Below, piece by piece: positions 1 to 7,042 of a stretch of DNA of 10,979 bases (positions are counted from its first letter, which is position 1; the number at the start of each line of letters is the position of its first letter). Source of the DNA: an uncultured Bacilli bacterium (lineage in GTDB: Bacteria > Bacillota_I > Bacilli_A > RF39 > UBA660); contig CANRPZ010000041.1 of NCBI GenBank assembly GCA_947632625.1, positions 1-10,979 of the forward strand, written 5' to 3'. The notes beneath the pieces are model-generated. The model did no database searches. It was not told the DNA's origin and saw only the letters and a program-made list of their open reading frames with translations. A program made the position numbers and the translations under genes.

Positions 1-72
1 ATAACTAAAACCCATACTTACTACTACAATTCCCATAAGTATTAAAATTACATTTCGATATTTCTTTTTCAT
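1..72 (-). CDS. Partial N-terminus of a membrane or secreted protein (cut by the left edge)
   Basis: Only 24 codons are visible, reading MKKKYRNVILILMGIVVVSM and then GFSY. This is a lysine-rich start followed by an unbroken hydrophobic run, so it is a signal peptide or first membrane helix. A GAGAGGG element lies about 10 bases before the ATG, and a near-consensus promoter lies upstream at 115-143. The gene is divergent from the small XRE regulator at 214 and shares its operator region, so it is a likely target of that regulator. The function cannot be told from this fragment. The short hydrophobic start resembles SipW-dependent or pilin-like surface proteins, but that is a guess. Confidence 0.7.
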   Translation of the reverse strand, partial: MKKKYRNVILILMGIVVVSMGFSY

Positions 73-91
73 TCTATCCTACCCTCTCTAT

Positions 92-109
92 TATGTCTTG
101 TATGTCATA
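92..109. promoter_or_regulatory. Operator-like site 1 (TATGTC repeated directly)
   Basis: TATGTC occurs twice in the same orientation, at 92-97 and 101-106. The second copy continues as TATGTCATA, which is shared with sites 2 and 3. It overlaps the predicted transcription start of the leftward gene. Unlike the other two sites it is not a palindrome. Confidence 0.5.
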
Positions 110-114
110 ATTCA

Positions 115-143
115 ATTATAAAAAATGGCAAATAAAAAGTCAA
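115..143 (-). promoter_or_regulatory. Promoter of the leftward gene
   Basis: On the minus strand a -35 box TTGACT (143 to 138) is followed after exactly 17 bases by a consensus -10 box TATAAT (120 to 115). Transcription would begin near 108, giving a leader of about 36 bases before the ATG at 72. The TGTCAT element at 103-108 sits on the predicted start site, as expected for repression. Confidence 0.75.
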
Positions 144-150
144 TTAAAAA

Positions 151-168
151 TATGTCATAGATGACATA
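151..168. promoter_or_regulatory. Operator-like palindrome, site 2
   Basis: TATGTCAT and ATGACATA form perfect 8-base inverted arms with a 2-base centre. The site lies just upstream of the -35 box of the leftward promoter and between the two divergent genes. Its half-site TGTCAT is the same as in sites 1 and 3, so binding by the neighbouring XRE protein is the simplest reading. Confidence 0.65.
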
Positions 169-184
169 CAAAAGAAATTTGAAA

Positions 185-202
185 TATGACATTATTGTCA
201 TA
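185..202. promoter_or_regulatory. Operator-like palindrome, site 3, abutting the ribosome binding site of the XRE gene
   Basis: TATGACA and TGTCATA are perfect 7-base inverted arms separated by TTAT. The right arm touches the AGAGG ribosome binding site (202-206) of the regulator gene. The half-sites point the opposite way from site 2. The position suits autorepression of the regulator. Confidence 0.65.
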
Positions 203-213
203 GAGGTGTATTT

Positions 214-420
214 ATGTTAAAAGAATATCGTATAAAAAGAGGATATAGTTTAGAAAAACTAGCCGAGCTTTGTGAAATATCATGGCGTAATCTACAAAGG
301 ATTGAAAATGGTAAAGCCAATGTAGCTAAATTTGAAACTATAAAAAAATTAATTAAGATTTTACAAATGGAAGATCAAGATATACTAAAATTAATAAAAA
401 ATAACGAAGAAAAAAACTAG
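214..420 (+). CDS. Small XRE-family (Cro/CI-like) DNA-binding regulator
   Basis: This 68-residue protein is essentially one HTH_3 domain. Residues 12-20 form the first helix of the motif, residues 23-32 the recognition helix, and IENGKANVAKFETIKKLIKI is the typical C-terminal part of the domain. There is no room for a sensor or oligomerisation domain, so it is probably a dimeric repressor of the Cro type. AGAGG lies 7 bases before the ATG. The gene is divergent from a membrane or secreted protein gene, and the 141 bases between them hold a promoter and three TGTCAT-based elements. I infer that it represses itself and that neighbour. It could also be the antitoxin-like member of a pair, but no toxin is visible here. 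Confidence 0.85.
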   Translation: MLKEYRIKRGYSLEKLAELCEISWRNLQRIENGKANVAKFETIKKLIKILQMEDQDILKLIKNNEEKN

Positions 421-436
421 ATTTGACTAGTTTTTT
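411..436. terminator. Bidirectional terminator between convergent genes
   Basis: AAAAAACTAG (411-420) and CTAGTTTTTT (427-436) form a perfect inverted repeat around the loop ATTTGA. The T run on each strand makes it usable in both directions. It contains the last codons and TAG stop of the XRE gene and ends at the final base of the topA stop. Only the CTAG core carries G-C pairs, so its strength is moderate. Confidence 0.6.
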
Positions 437-2463
437 TAAGATTCTTTTTCATAAGTACAATTAGAACAACTAATTTTGTTTTTCTTTTCTACTAAAGGCC
501 AACTACAATTAGGGCACTTTTCCCCCGTTGGCTTATACCAGGAAGCAAAATCACATTTTGGATAATTTGAACAACCATAGAAATATTTTCCTCTATGTGT
601 TCTTTTTTCAACAATTTTTCCATCACATTTTGGACACTCGCATAACTCGGTAATCACTCGCTCTTCCTTTTTTATATATTTACAAGTTGGATAATTTGAA
701 CAAGCTACAAACTTACCAAATTTACCATTTCGTATAACAAGTTCGCTACCACATTCTGGACATACCTCTCCAGTCTTTTCGGCTTCCTTCTTTTCCATTT
801 TATGAAAAGCTTCTTCTACACAAGGTTCAAACTTATCATAAAATTCATGCAAAACTTTAACATTATCTTTTTTATCTTCAGCAATTTCATCCAAATCCGT
901 TTCCATAGCACTTGTATATTCAACATTGACAATATCGCTAAAGAATTCTTGTAATTTATCGGTTGTTTCAATTCCAATCTCGGTTGGTATCATTTTTTTA
1001 TCTAGTATTGTAACATACCCACGATCTTTAATGGTTGATAAAATTGTAGAATAAGTACTAGGTCTTCCTATTCCTAAATTTTCCATTTCTTTAATTAAAC
1101 TACTTTCGGTATATCTTGGAAGCGGTTTTGTAAAGTGTTGTTCTTTTGAAATAGCATTAGCAATAATAGCATTACTTTTATAATTTTTAAAATCTGGTAA
1201 AAGAACATCCTTTTGCTCTTCATAACTTTCATATACTTTTAAATAACCATCAAAAACTAATACACTACCTGTAGTTTTAAAAGTATAGCCGTTATTTTCA
1301 AGAACAACTGCTGTAGTTTTAAATTTAGCATTGGCCATTAAAGAAGATAAAGCACGTATATAAATTAAGTTATAAAGTTTATACTCATCATTTGTTAAAT
1401 ATTTTTTGACACTTTCAGGTGTACGATAGATGCTTGTAGGTCGAATTCCTTCATGAGCATCTTGCATGGTTTTATCTTTTTTTCCTACTTTAACTGCACC
1501 AATATATTCCGGTCCATAATTTTTCTTAATATATTCATAAGTTTCTGCAACAAAAGTATTAGAAATACGTTCTGAATCCGTACGCATGTAAGTAATTAAA
1601 CCAACTGTTTCGCTGCCAATATCAATACCTTCATATAATTTTTGAGCAATTCGCATAGTTTTTGATGGAGCAAAATTAATTTGATTTGCAGCCATTCGTT
1701 GCATTGTACTTGTTTTAAAAACAGGTTTTGCACTCTTTTGCGTATCACTTTCTTTAATATCTTCCAATTTAAAAGATTTAGAAAGTTGGTTTAAAATTTC
1801 ACTTGCTTCTACATCACTTTTAATCTCTACTTTTTTACCATGATATTTTTCTAAATCAGCAGTAAAATCTTTAAAATCAGCGGTAATGGTCCAATATTCT
1901 TCTGGAACAAAGGCATTAATTTCACGCTCGCGATCTACAATTAGTTTTAAAGCAACGCTTTGTACTCTTCCAGCACTTTTTCCTCCAGTTTTAGATTGCA
2001 TTAATTTACTTAAACGAAATCCAATGATACGATCAAGTATTCTTCTAGTTTCTTGACTTTTAACTAAATTTTCATCTATTTTACGAGGATGATTTATACT
2101 ATCGAGTACGACATCTTTAGTAATTTCATTAAAGACCACTCTACTATAATTATCTTTTATATCTAGAGTATCTTTTAAATGCCAAGATATGGCTTCTCCT
2201 TCACGATCGGGATCGGTTGCTAAATAGATGAAGCTAGCATTTTTTACCTCTTTTTTCAAAGTATTAATATCTTTAGCTTTTCCTTTAATTGGAACATAAT
2301 TCGGTTTAAAATCATGTTCAACATCTACACCTAAACCAAATTTACCACTCGTTGCTAAATCTCTAATATGTCCTTTGCTTGAAACAACTTTATAGTCACT
2401 ACCTAAATATTTTTCAATTGTTTTACTTTTAGCTGGAGATTCCACAATAACTAATTTTTTCAT
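436..2463 (-). CDS. topA: DNA topoisomerase I (type IA)
   Basis: This enzyme relaxes negative supercoils through a transient 5'-phosphotyrosine bond to one strand. The length of 675 residues is normal for Firmicutes TopA. The Toprim domain starts at VIVESPAKSKTIEKYLG (E8), and its acidic cluster is DPDRE at 84-88. SAGRVQS lies at 163-169. The catalytic tyrosine is Y292 in TYMRTDSER, with HEGIRPT at 337-343. Three four-cysteine zinc fingers close the protein (C568/571/588/594, C610/613/631/637 and C650/653/666/669). The ATG at 2463 follows AGAAAGGA, and the TAG stop of the upstream gene overlaps that binding site, so the two genes are co-transcribed. Linkage of topA to rnhB is common in Firmicutes. 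Nothing looks damaged. Confidence 0.98.
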   Translation of the reverse strand: MKKLVIVESPAKSKTIEKYLGSDYKVVSSKGHIRDLATSGKFGLGVDVEHDFKPNYVPIKGKAKDINTLKKEVKNASFIYLATDPDREGEAISWHLKDTLDIKDNYSRVVFNEITKDVVLDSINHPRKIDENLVKSQETRRILDRIIGFRLSKLMQSKTGGKSAGRVQSVALKLIVDREREINAFVPEEYWTITADFKDFTADLEKYHGKKVEIKSDVEASEILNQLSKSFKLEDIKESDTQKSAKPVFKTSTMQRMAANQINFAPSKTMRIAQKLYEGIDIGSETVGLITYMRTDSERISNTFVAETYEYIKKNYGPEYIGAVKVGKKDKTMQDAHEGIRPTSIYRTPESVKKYLTNDEYKLYNLIYIRALSSLMANAKFKTTAVVLENNGYTFKTTGSVLVFDGYLKVYESYEEQKDVLLPDFKNYKSNAIIANAISKEQHFTKPLPRYTESSLIKEMENLGIGRPSTYSTILSTIKDRGYVTILDKKMIPTEIGIETTDKLQEFFSDIVNVEYTSAMETDLDEIAEDKKDNVKVLHEFYDKFEPCVEEAFHKMEKKEAEKTGEVCPECGSELVIRNGKFGKFVACSNYPTCKYIKKEERVITELCECPKCDGKIVEKRTHRGKYFYGCSNYPKCDFASWYKPTGEKCPNCSWPLVEKKNKISCSNCTYEKES

Positions 2464-2474
2464 AAAATTCCTTT

Positions 2475-4535
2475 CTATTGTTCTTGCATTTCTGTATTAG
2501 ATTCCTCATTATTTGTTGGATCTGTAGGTTCTACTTGATATTTTTTTAATCCTTCCGTTAAATATTCAAAGTAATTTGACGTAATAGCTAAATTACTCAT
2601 TTTTATCATATTATTAATTTCTTTATTGTATGCAATAATATCTTCTTTTGCATATTCCTCTTCGCCAAAATAGGTCATTTTACCATTTGTAGCATCATAA
2701 GAACCAATGCTTGTTTCCCAAGAGCCATCTGCAAATACGACACGATTTTTGTAAGAGGTACTATAGTTAGGATTAAAAAGATCTTCTCCCATATAAAGTC
2801 TAGGATCATAATCTAAATTAAATAGGTTGGCAATGGTTGGAACAATATTCATATATGAGGTATACTCTTGAAAGTTCTTGCCTTCCATTCCACTATTATA
2901 AATAACAAAAGGGGTTTTTTCAATATTATTTCTTTCTAAAGCATCGGGTAAGACACTTACAACATCCTTATCGTGTAATCCATATGGGTAGTGATCTCCA
3001 AATAATACCAAAACAGTATCTTCTAAAACGCCTTTTTCTTCTAAAAGTTCCAAAAGTCTTGCTAAAGCATGATCGAATTCTACTAATTTAGAAAGATAAC
3101 GTTTTGTTCCCATAGAATAATTGGTATCTTTAAACATACTTAAATATTTATCACCAAATTCACTTGATTCATAATAAGGTTGATGGGGTGTAACCGTTGT
3201 GATCCAAGCCATAAATGGTTTTGTTGTATCAATATGCTCCATAGCTCTTTCCATTAAAAGTACATCACTTGGCCACTCTTCATATTCCCAGTTATAAGGA
3301 ATTTTTAAATCTTGTACACCATAGTAAGCACCGCTTCCCATATTTTTATGAATTGTAGAGCGATAGTAATAAGCTTCTGTGTAATCATGAAAAGAACTCG
3401 TCGTATATCCTGCTTTATTAAACAACCCAAAAATACTTTCATCATATTTATTATGTTGATATTTATTAGCCGTACAAGTTCTATAAATACTAAATAAACT
3501 AATCATTCCACTCATTTCATTATTTCCAGTAGCACAAGAGTTTCTTGGAGAATAATTATTGGAAAAACTAAAGCCTTCACTATACAATTTATAGAAGGTT
3601 GGAAAGTATTCTGGATTTATAATCATATTTCCAACACTTTCCATCATCATAACAATTACATTCTTGCCTTCAAACATTCCTGTGTATTCGTTTTTATCGG
3701 TGATGGTACGATTCATAAAATAACTATTTAATGTTTTATAATTGTTATTCGTTGTTTCACTAGCAAGTTTTTGCCAAGCAGTATCATCAATAATTCGAGA
3801 ATTATCGGTAATTTCCTCATGATTATTATTTCCATCAAACAAAACAAGTTCTTCATCACTCGATTTAAATAGAGTTGTTTTTACATCTAAAAGACCAAAA
3901 ACACTTGTTCCAAATTGATTTACACTAATATTTGGATTCTCGGGCTTTTTAAATAAAGCTTTTGTACTTTCAAGTTGTAAGGCATTTTGCATAAAAGATG
4001 CCGACAAAGTAAGATTATAAATACCACCAAGTACTACGATTATGACAAGGAATACCTCTGAAACTCTTCGATTGTTTCGTTTTTGAAATTTATTCTTTTC
4101 AATGTGAAAAATCTTTTTTTCCAAGAAAATTTTATAAAGGACATAAAAAGCAAAAGGAATTAAAATAGTCCAAAATAAGGGATTAAAGGAAGAAAAATAA
4201 TCTCCAATATATTCCTTAACCGCTCCAAGTTGACTACTCGTTCCAAGGGAGATATACACACCTAAAAAGTTTTGAAAACCAGCTTGTAAAGTTGTATAAA
4301 TAGTAATAACAAACAAAACAATTCCACTAAAGACATTGCCTAGTTTTTCCTTCATAAAACTCATTAGAAGGCTTATAAATAAGGAAAGAATATTACAACT
4401 GATAAAAATTCTTAAAACCGCCCAGTCAAATACTCTCATTCCTTCTAGAATACGAAATAAAACCTCTATTACAAATAAAGGAACTAAAAAAGAAATATAA
4501 TTTTTAACAATAACATTATTGAAATACTTTTTCAT
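2475..4535 (-). CDS. LTA-synthase-like membrane phosphoglycerol transferase (alkaline phosphatase/sulfatase fold)
   Basis: The enzyme probably moves glycerol-phosphate groups from phosphatidylglycerol onto lipoteichoic acid or a related surface polymer, outside the membrane. Starting from the ATG at 4535, five hydrophobic helices lie near residues 13-30, 39-61, 67-89, 119-137 and 160-179, the LtaS topology. The extracytoplasmic catalytic domain follows. E299 in MMESVG and T336 in CATGNNE match the metal-binding Glu and nucleophile Thr of LtaS. H451 (TPHQPY) and D514-H515 (FGDHYPYG) complete the site. The C-terminal tail is hydrophilic and Glu/Asn-rich. A GTG at 4547 is in frame, but the ATG at 4535 is better placed after AAAGGTGAGGA. 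The gene overlaps the end of rnhB by about 20 bases and sits 11 bases from topA. The exact polymer is not determined. Confidence 0.88.
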   Translation of the reverse strand: MKKYFNNVIVKNYISFLVPLFVIEVLFRILEGMRVFDWAVLRIFISCNILSLFISLLMSFMKEKLGNVFSGIVLFVITIYTTLQAGFQNFLGVYISLGTSSQLGAVKEYIGDYFSSFNPLFWTILIPFAFYVLYKIFLEKKIFHIEKNKFQKRNNRRVSEVFLVIIVVLGGIYNLTLSASFMQNALQLESTKALFKKPENPNISVNQFGTSVFGLLDVKTTLFKSSDEELVLFDGNNNHEEITDNSRIIDDTAWQKLASETTNNNYKTLNSYFMNRTITDKNEYTGMFEGKNVIVMMMESVGNMIINPEYFPTFYKLYSEGFSFSNNYSPRNSCATGNNEMSGMISLFSIYRTCTANKYQHNKYDESIFGLFNKAGYTTSSFHDYTEAYYYRSTIHKNMGSGAYYGVQDLKIPYNWEYEEWPSDVLLMERAMEHIDTTKPFMAWITTVTPHQPYYESSEFGDKYLSMFKDTNYSMGTKRYLSKLVEFDHALARLLELLEEKGVLEDTVLVLFGDHYPYGLHDKDVVSVLPDALERNNIEKTPFVIYNSGMEGKNFQEYTSYMNIVPTIANLFNLDYDPRLYMGEDLFNPNYSTSYKNRVVFADGSWETSIGSYDATNGKMTYFGEEEYAKEDIIAYNKEINNMIKMSNLAITSNYFEYLTEGLKKYQVEPTDPTNNEESNTEMQEQ

Positions 4536-5166
4536 TTTCTTCCTCACCTTTCTTAATTAAATCACGAACTGGCTTATATGTAAATCGGTAATTGTCAAGT
4601 GGGCCATATTTTTTTAAACATTCTAAATGTAATTTAGTTGGATAACCTTTATGTTTATCAAAATGATATTCAGGATGTTTGGTATGTAATTCCATCATCA
4701 TTCGATCTCTTGTTACTTTAGCAATGACACTTGCTGCTGCAATGGATAAAGATAGAGCATCTCCATGAATAATACTTGTAGAAGGAACATCTAAATCTAA
4801 TTTCATCGCATCAATTAAAACATGTTCTGGTTTTATTTCTAAATGGTTTAATGCCTCATACATCGCAAGTTTACTAGCTTCATAGATATTTACCTCATCA
4901 ATTTTTTGGGCTGATATTTCTCCTACTCCGATAGCAAGAGCATCTCTTTTTATTATTTCGTAATACTTTTCTCTTTTTTTCTCACTTAATTGTTTAGAAT
5001 CAGTAAGCCCTTCACATTTATAATTTTTAGGAAGAATAACAGCAGCAGCAACCACCGGTCCTACGAGTGGGCCACGTCCAACCTCATCTACCCCAGCTAT
5101 TAAGGTAACATTCTTTTTATAAAGTTCTTGTTCATATTTTAAAAGATTCCCTACTTGTTTTACCAC
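4516..5166 (-). CDS. rnhB: Ribonuclease HII
   Basis: This cytoplasmic enzyme cuts the RNA strand of RNA-DNA hybrids and removes single ribonucleotides misbuilt into DNA. Counting from the GTG at 5166 (217 codons with the stop), the four acidic residues are D27 and E28 in AGVDEVGRGPLVGPV, D119 in IDAM and D136 in HGDALS. DSKQLSEKKRE and the SIAAASVIAKVTRDR helix are also typical. An ATG eight codons upstream (5190) is open but has no ribosome binding site, whereas AAGAAGGTG precedes the GTG by 8 bases, so I prefer the GTG. The gene heads an rnhB, LTA-synthase-like, topA operon. Directly upstream lies the left copy of the 105-base repeat, which supplies a candidate promoter (5224-5251). I am sure of the function and less sure of the start. 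Confidence 0.95.
   Translation of the reverse strand: MVKQVGNLLKYEQELYKKNVTLIAGVDEVGRGPLVGPVVAAAVILPKNYKCEGLTDSKQLSEKKREKYYEIIKRDALAIGVGEISAQKIDEVNIYEASKLAMYEALNHLEIKPEHVLIDAMKLDLDVPSTSIIHGDALSLSIAAASVIAKVTRDRMMMELHTKHPEYHFDKHKGYPTKLHLECLKKYGPLDNYRFTYKPVRDLIKKGEEENEKVFQ
4541..4551 (-). promoter_or_regulatory. Ribosome binding site inside rnhB that sets the LTA-synthase-like start
   Basis: AAAGGTGAGGA lies 5 bases before the ATG at 4535 when measured from its GAGGA part. The in-frame GTG at 4547 is within this element and so cannot be served by it. The site lies inside the 3' end of rnhB, which implies translational coupling. Confidence 0.65.
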
Positions 5167-5174
5167 TTTTATTA

Positions 5175-5183
5175 CACCTTCTT
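5175..5183 (-). promoter_or_regulatory. Ribosome binding site that decides the rnhB start
   Basis: AAGAAGGTG lies 8 bases before a GTG codon at 5166. The upstream ATG at 5190 has only an A-rich leader without a binding site. The boundary of the long direct repeat (5182) falls at this element, so with the GTG start the repeat is outside the coding region of rnhB. Confidence 0.6.
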
Positions 5184-5223
5184 TTACCATTTTATCACAT
5201 TTTTCTTAAATCGCTAGAAAGAA

Positions 5224-5251
5224 TTTATAAGTTTAAAAAACAAATAAGCAA
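5224..5251 (-). promoter_or_regulatory. Candidate promoter for the rnhB operon, in the left repeat
   Basis: TTGCTT (5251 to 5246) is followed after 16 bases by TATAAA (5229 to 5224) on the minus strand. The -35 box lies inside the 3' arm of the terminator, so one upstream transcript ends where the next could begin. In A+T-rich DNA such matches are frequent, so confidence is moderate. Support comes from position and from the matching pair in the right copy. Confidence 0.45.
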
Positions 5252-5269
5252 TTCCTCACCTATTTGTTT
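5235..5269 (-). terminator. Rho-independent terminator, left copy (ends the accessory block)
   Basis: On the minus strand AAACAAATA and TATTTGTTT are 9-base arms (5261-5269 and 5238-5246). G-U and G-C pairs extend the stem to 14 pairs closed by a GGAA tetraloop of GNRA type. A run of six T follows. It lies about 30 bases after the stop of the last cassette gene and before rnhB. Confidence 0.85.
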
Positions 5270-5301
5270 ATAAATTTCATTTAATTTTTAAATTATACAA
5301 G

Positions 5302-5745
5302 CTAACTAATTAAATCTAATACTGCTTCTCTATCAACTTTTATAAAATCATAAGATCTACCATTGACATAAAAAACTAATCCTGGATCAAAATAGGCTAC
5401 TGCACTTATTTGATCATTAGAATCAAACATAACAATTTTATAACTAGATCCTACGCCTGCTACAGTACCTCTATAAAGTTCACCAGCTAAAACCAAATCA
5501 AAAAAAGAATGGATAGTATCAATAGAATCAATACTTTTAATCAAATATTGTTCAGGACAATCTTTTAAATCATCAGCAATAGAACAAATATGCAGTTTCG
5601 TTACAGTATCTTTAAGTGATTCAATATTAAAAGATAAATATTGAGCTTCTTCCTCTTTCTTTTGATTAATTAAGTCTTTTTCTAACCTAGTACTTACGAA
5701 AAGTAATAAGGTCATTCCTAAAATTATAATGAAAAGTTTCTTCAT
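5302..5745 (-). CDS. Small membrane-anchored protein of unknown function
   Basis: I do not recognise this 147-residue protein. MKKLFIIILGMTLLLFV is a single hydrophobic helix without a clear signal peptidase site or lipobox, so the protein is probably anchored by its N-terminus with the rest outside the membrane. A charged linker follows (EKDLINQKKEEEAQ). The outer part has a cysteine pair, C54 and C63, that could form a disulfide, and then a segment predicted by eye to be strand-rich (GTVAGVGSSYKIVMF, SAVAYFDPGLVFYVNG). AAAAGGA lies about 10 bases before the ATG. The gene starts 24 bases after the protease stop and is the last gene before the left repeat terminator. A role as partner, inhibitor or self-protection factor of the protease is possible from position only. 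Confidence 0.8.
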   Translation of the reverse strand: MKKLFIIILGMTLLLFVSTRLEKDLINQKKEEEAQYLSFNIESLKDTVTKLHICSIADDLKDCPEQYLIKSIDSIDTIHSFFDLVLAGELYRGTVAGVGSSYKIVMFDSNDQISAVAYFDPGLVFYVNGRSYDFIKVDREAVLDLIS

Positions 5746-5769
5746 AATGCTAAATTCCTTTTATTAATT

Positions 5770-7011
5770 TTAGTATTTTGTAATTCCTAGTGATTGTTGA
5801 ATATTAATAAATTTAGTAAAATTCATTTCATGTGTTTCTTCTGTTGCTCCTTGAACTATTCCAAGAATAGTACCAAGTTTAGATGAGGCGGTAAATACGG
5901 CTCCACCACTATCTCCACCTTCCGCTTTTACGTCAGTCATAACTTGATCAGGTAATGCGTAAAGAGTATAATTAGAATGATCAATAACATACATAGTTTT
6001 TGAAGAATTTGTAATCTTGCCTAATGTTCCACCAGTTGTTGCACCAGATTTACCAATAATTGTTCCTACTGTATAAGTTTGAGGATATGATCCTGTATTT
6101 AAAGCAGTTACCGGATAAGCAGCATATTGCAAATTATTTGATACAGACGTAGATGTTTTAATAAATGCTGCATCAGTGCTATTATTATCTTCATAAACAC
6201 TTTTTACTAATGTTCCATAGCCATAGTATGTGTCACCTACATTTATTTTTTGAACACAATGTCCTGCTGTTACAAAACCATCTTGATTATTCAATTTTGC
6301 TCTAAACCCTAAACTGCATGCTAATTCACTACCATTATAAAGTCCTTGTCCTGGATTTAGTGTATTATAAGAACGTTTGCCACTTTTAAATATAATTAAA
6401 TCAGAATCTATAACATTACGTTTAAATTTTTCTTGTTCTAGTTGAGAATTATTTTCTAATTCAACAACTACTTTATTAGAATATACATCAACAGAATTAG
6501 CAACAATACTAATATCCGTATTTTTGTGATTTTTAAAATATTCAATTATATAATTATCTATTTCTTTTAATGTATTATACGAATTATCTACATATTCAAC
6601 TATAATATTATTGTCAATTGAAAGAATATCATTATATAACTTATTAGTAGTCAATTTATAATTATTATGATCTTCGTTTTTTACAATTTGTAAAACTAAT
6701 TCTTGATCATCATTAATATACCTACCTCCATAAAATTCAGGATAAGAATTATATTCCGTACTCTTCAATAATTGTTCAATTTTTTCAGACGTATTTACAG
6801 ATCTTAAATTTAAATCTAAAACGTTTTGATAATCTGACCCATACTTTTCAGTAAGCTTTGCTTCCCATTTTTTTTCTAAAAAAGCTATAGATTCACTATT
6901 AGAATCTAAATTAGTATCATTATTAAAATTAATTAAATTTGTAAATAATAAACTACTTAATGTCATTATAGAAACAATTAAAATAATGACTATTTTATTT
7001 TTTTTATTCAT
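5770..7011 (-). CDS. Secreted streptogrisin-like S1 serine protease with pro-region
   Basis: The 413-residue precursor starts with a signal or anchor helix (residues 6-26, no obvious signal peptidase motif). Residues 40-200 resemble the folding-assistant pro-region of alpha-lytic protease and streptogrisins: EFYGGRYINDDQELVLQI at 92-109 and SVDVYSNKVVVEL at 173-185. The chymotrypsin-fold domain begins near 210. Its triad is H251 (VTAGHC), D280 (TDAAF) and S368 (GGDSGG). C232 and C252 fit the conserved disulfide around the histidine. The later Cys that precedes GDSGG in streptogrisins is Lys here (VKAEGGDSGG), so a second disulfide is missing. The enzyme should self-process outside the cell; its specificity is unknown. 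GAAAGGA lies 9 bases before the ATG. It is co-transcribed with the secreted protein upstream and the small membrane protein downstream. Confidence 0.88.
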   Translation of the reverse strand: MNKKNKIVIILIVSIMTLSSLLFTNLINFNNDTNLDSNSESIAFLEKKWEAKLTEKYGSDYQNVLDLNLRSVNTSEKIEQLLKSTEYNSYPEFYGGRYINDDQELVLQIVKNEDHNNYKLTTNKLYNDILSIDNNIIVEYVDNSYNTLKEIDNYIIEYFKNHKNTDISIVANSVDVYSNKVVVELENNSQLEQEKFKRNVIDSDLIIFKSGKRSYNTLNPGQGLYNGSELACSLGFRAKLNNQDGFVTAGHCVQKINVGDTYYGYGTLVKSVYEDNNSTDAAFIKTSTSVSNNLQYAAYPVTALNTGSYPQTYTVGTIIGKSGATTGGTLGKITNSSKTMYVIDHSNYTLYALPDQVMTDVKAEGGDSGGAVFTASSKLGTILGIVQGATEETHEMNFTKFINIQQSLGITKY

Positions 7012-7042
7012 TTTAAAAATTCCTTTCTTAAATAATTATTTA

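Larger units (their letters stand above)
5182..5286. repeat. Long direct repeat, left copy (duplicated dnaJ-rnhB intergenic segment)
   Basis: This 105-base segment recurs at 9001-9116 in the same orientation. The aligned bases are all identical. The right copy has two insertions: a second aatttataag and one A. Weaker similarity (tttaaat) continues to 5293. The minus strand contains AATTAA, the relic of the last codon and stop of dnaJ, then the hairpin terminator, then promoter-like boxes, and ends just before rnhB. It is therefore a copy of the ancestral junction, now separated from dnaJ by the four-gene block. Confidence 0.95.

Noticed and set aside
144..172. TTAAAA and TACAAA with a 17-base spacer as promoter of the small XRE gene
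   Set aside because: Both boxes are poor matches, and similar pairs occur often in this composition. The gene must have a promoter here, but I cannot place it.
3312..3497. Open frame of 61 codons on the plus strand inside the LTA-synthase-like gene
   Set aside because: It lies wholly opposite a well-supported gene, has no ribosome binding site and reads as a low-complexity shadow.
5746..5772. Possible hairpin CTAAAATT/AATTTAG around the ribosome binding site of the 147-residue protein gene
   Set aside because: It consists almost only of A-T pairs with a bulge, as expected by chance in such A+T-rich DNA.
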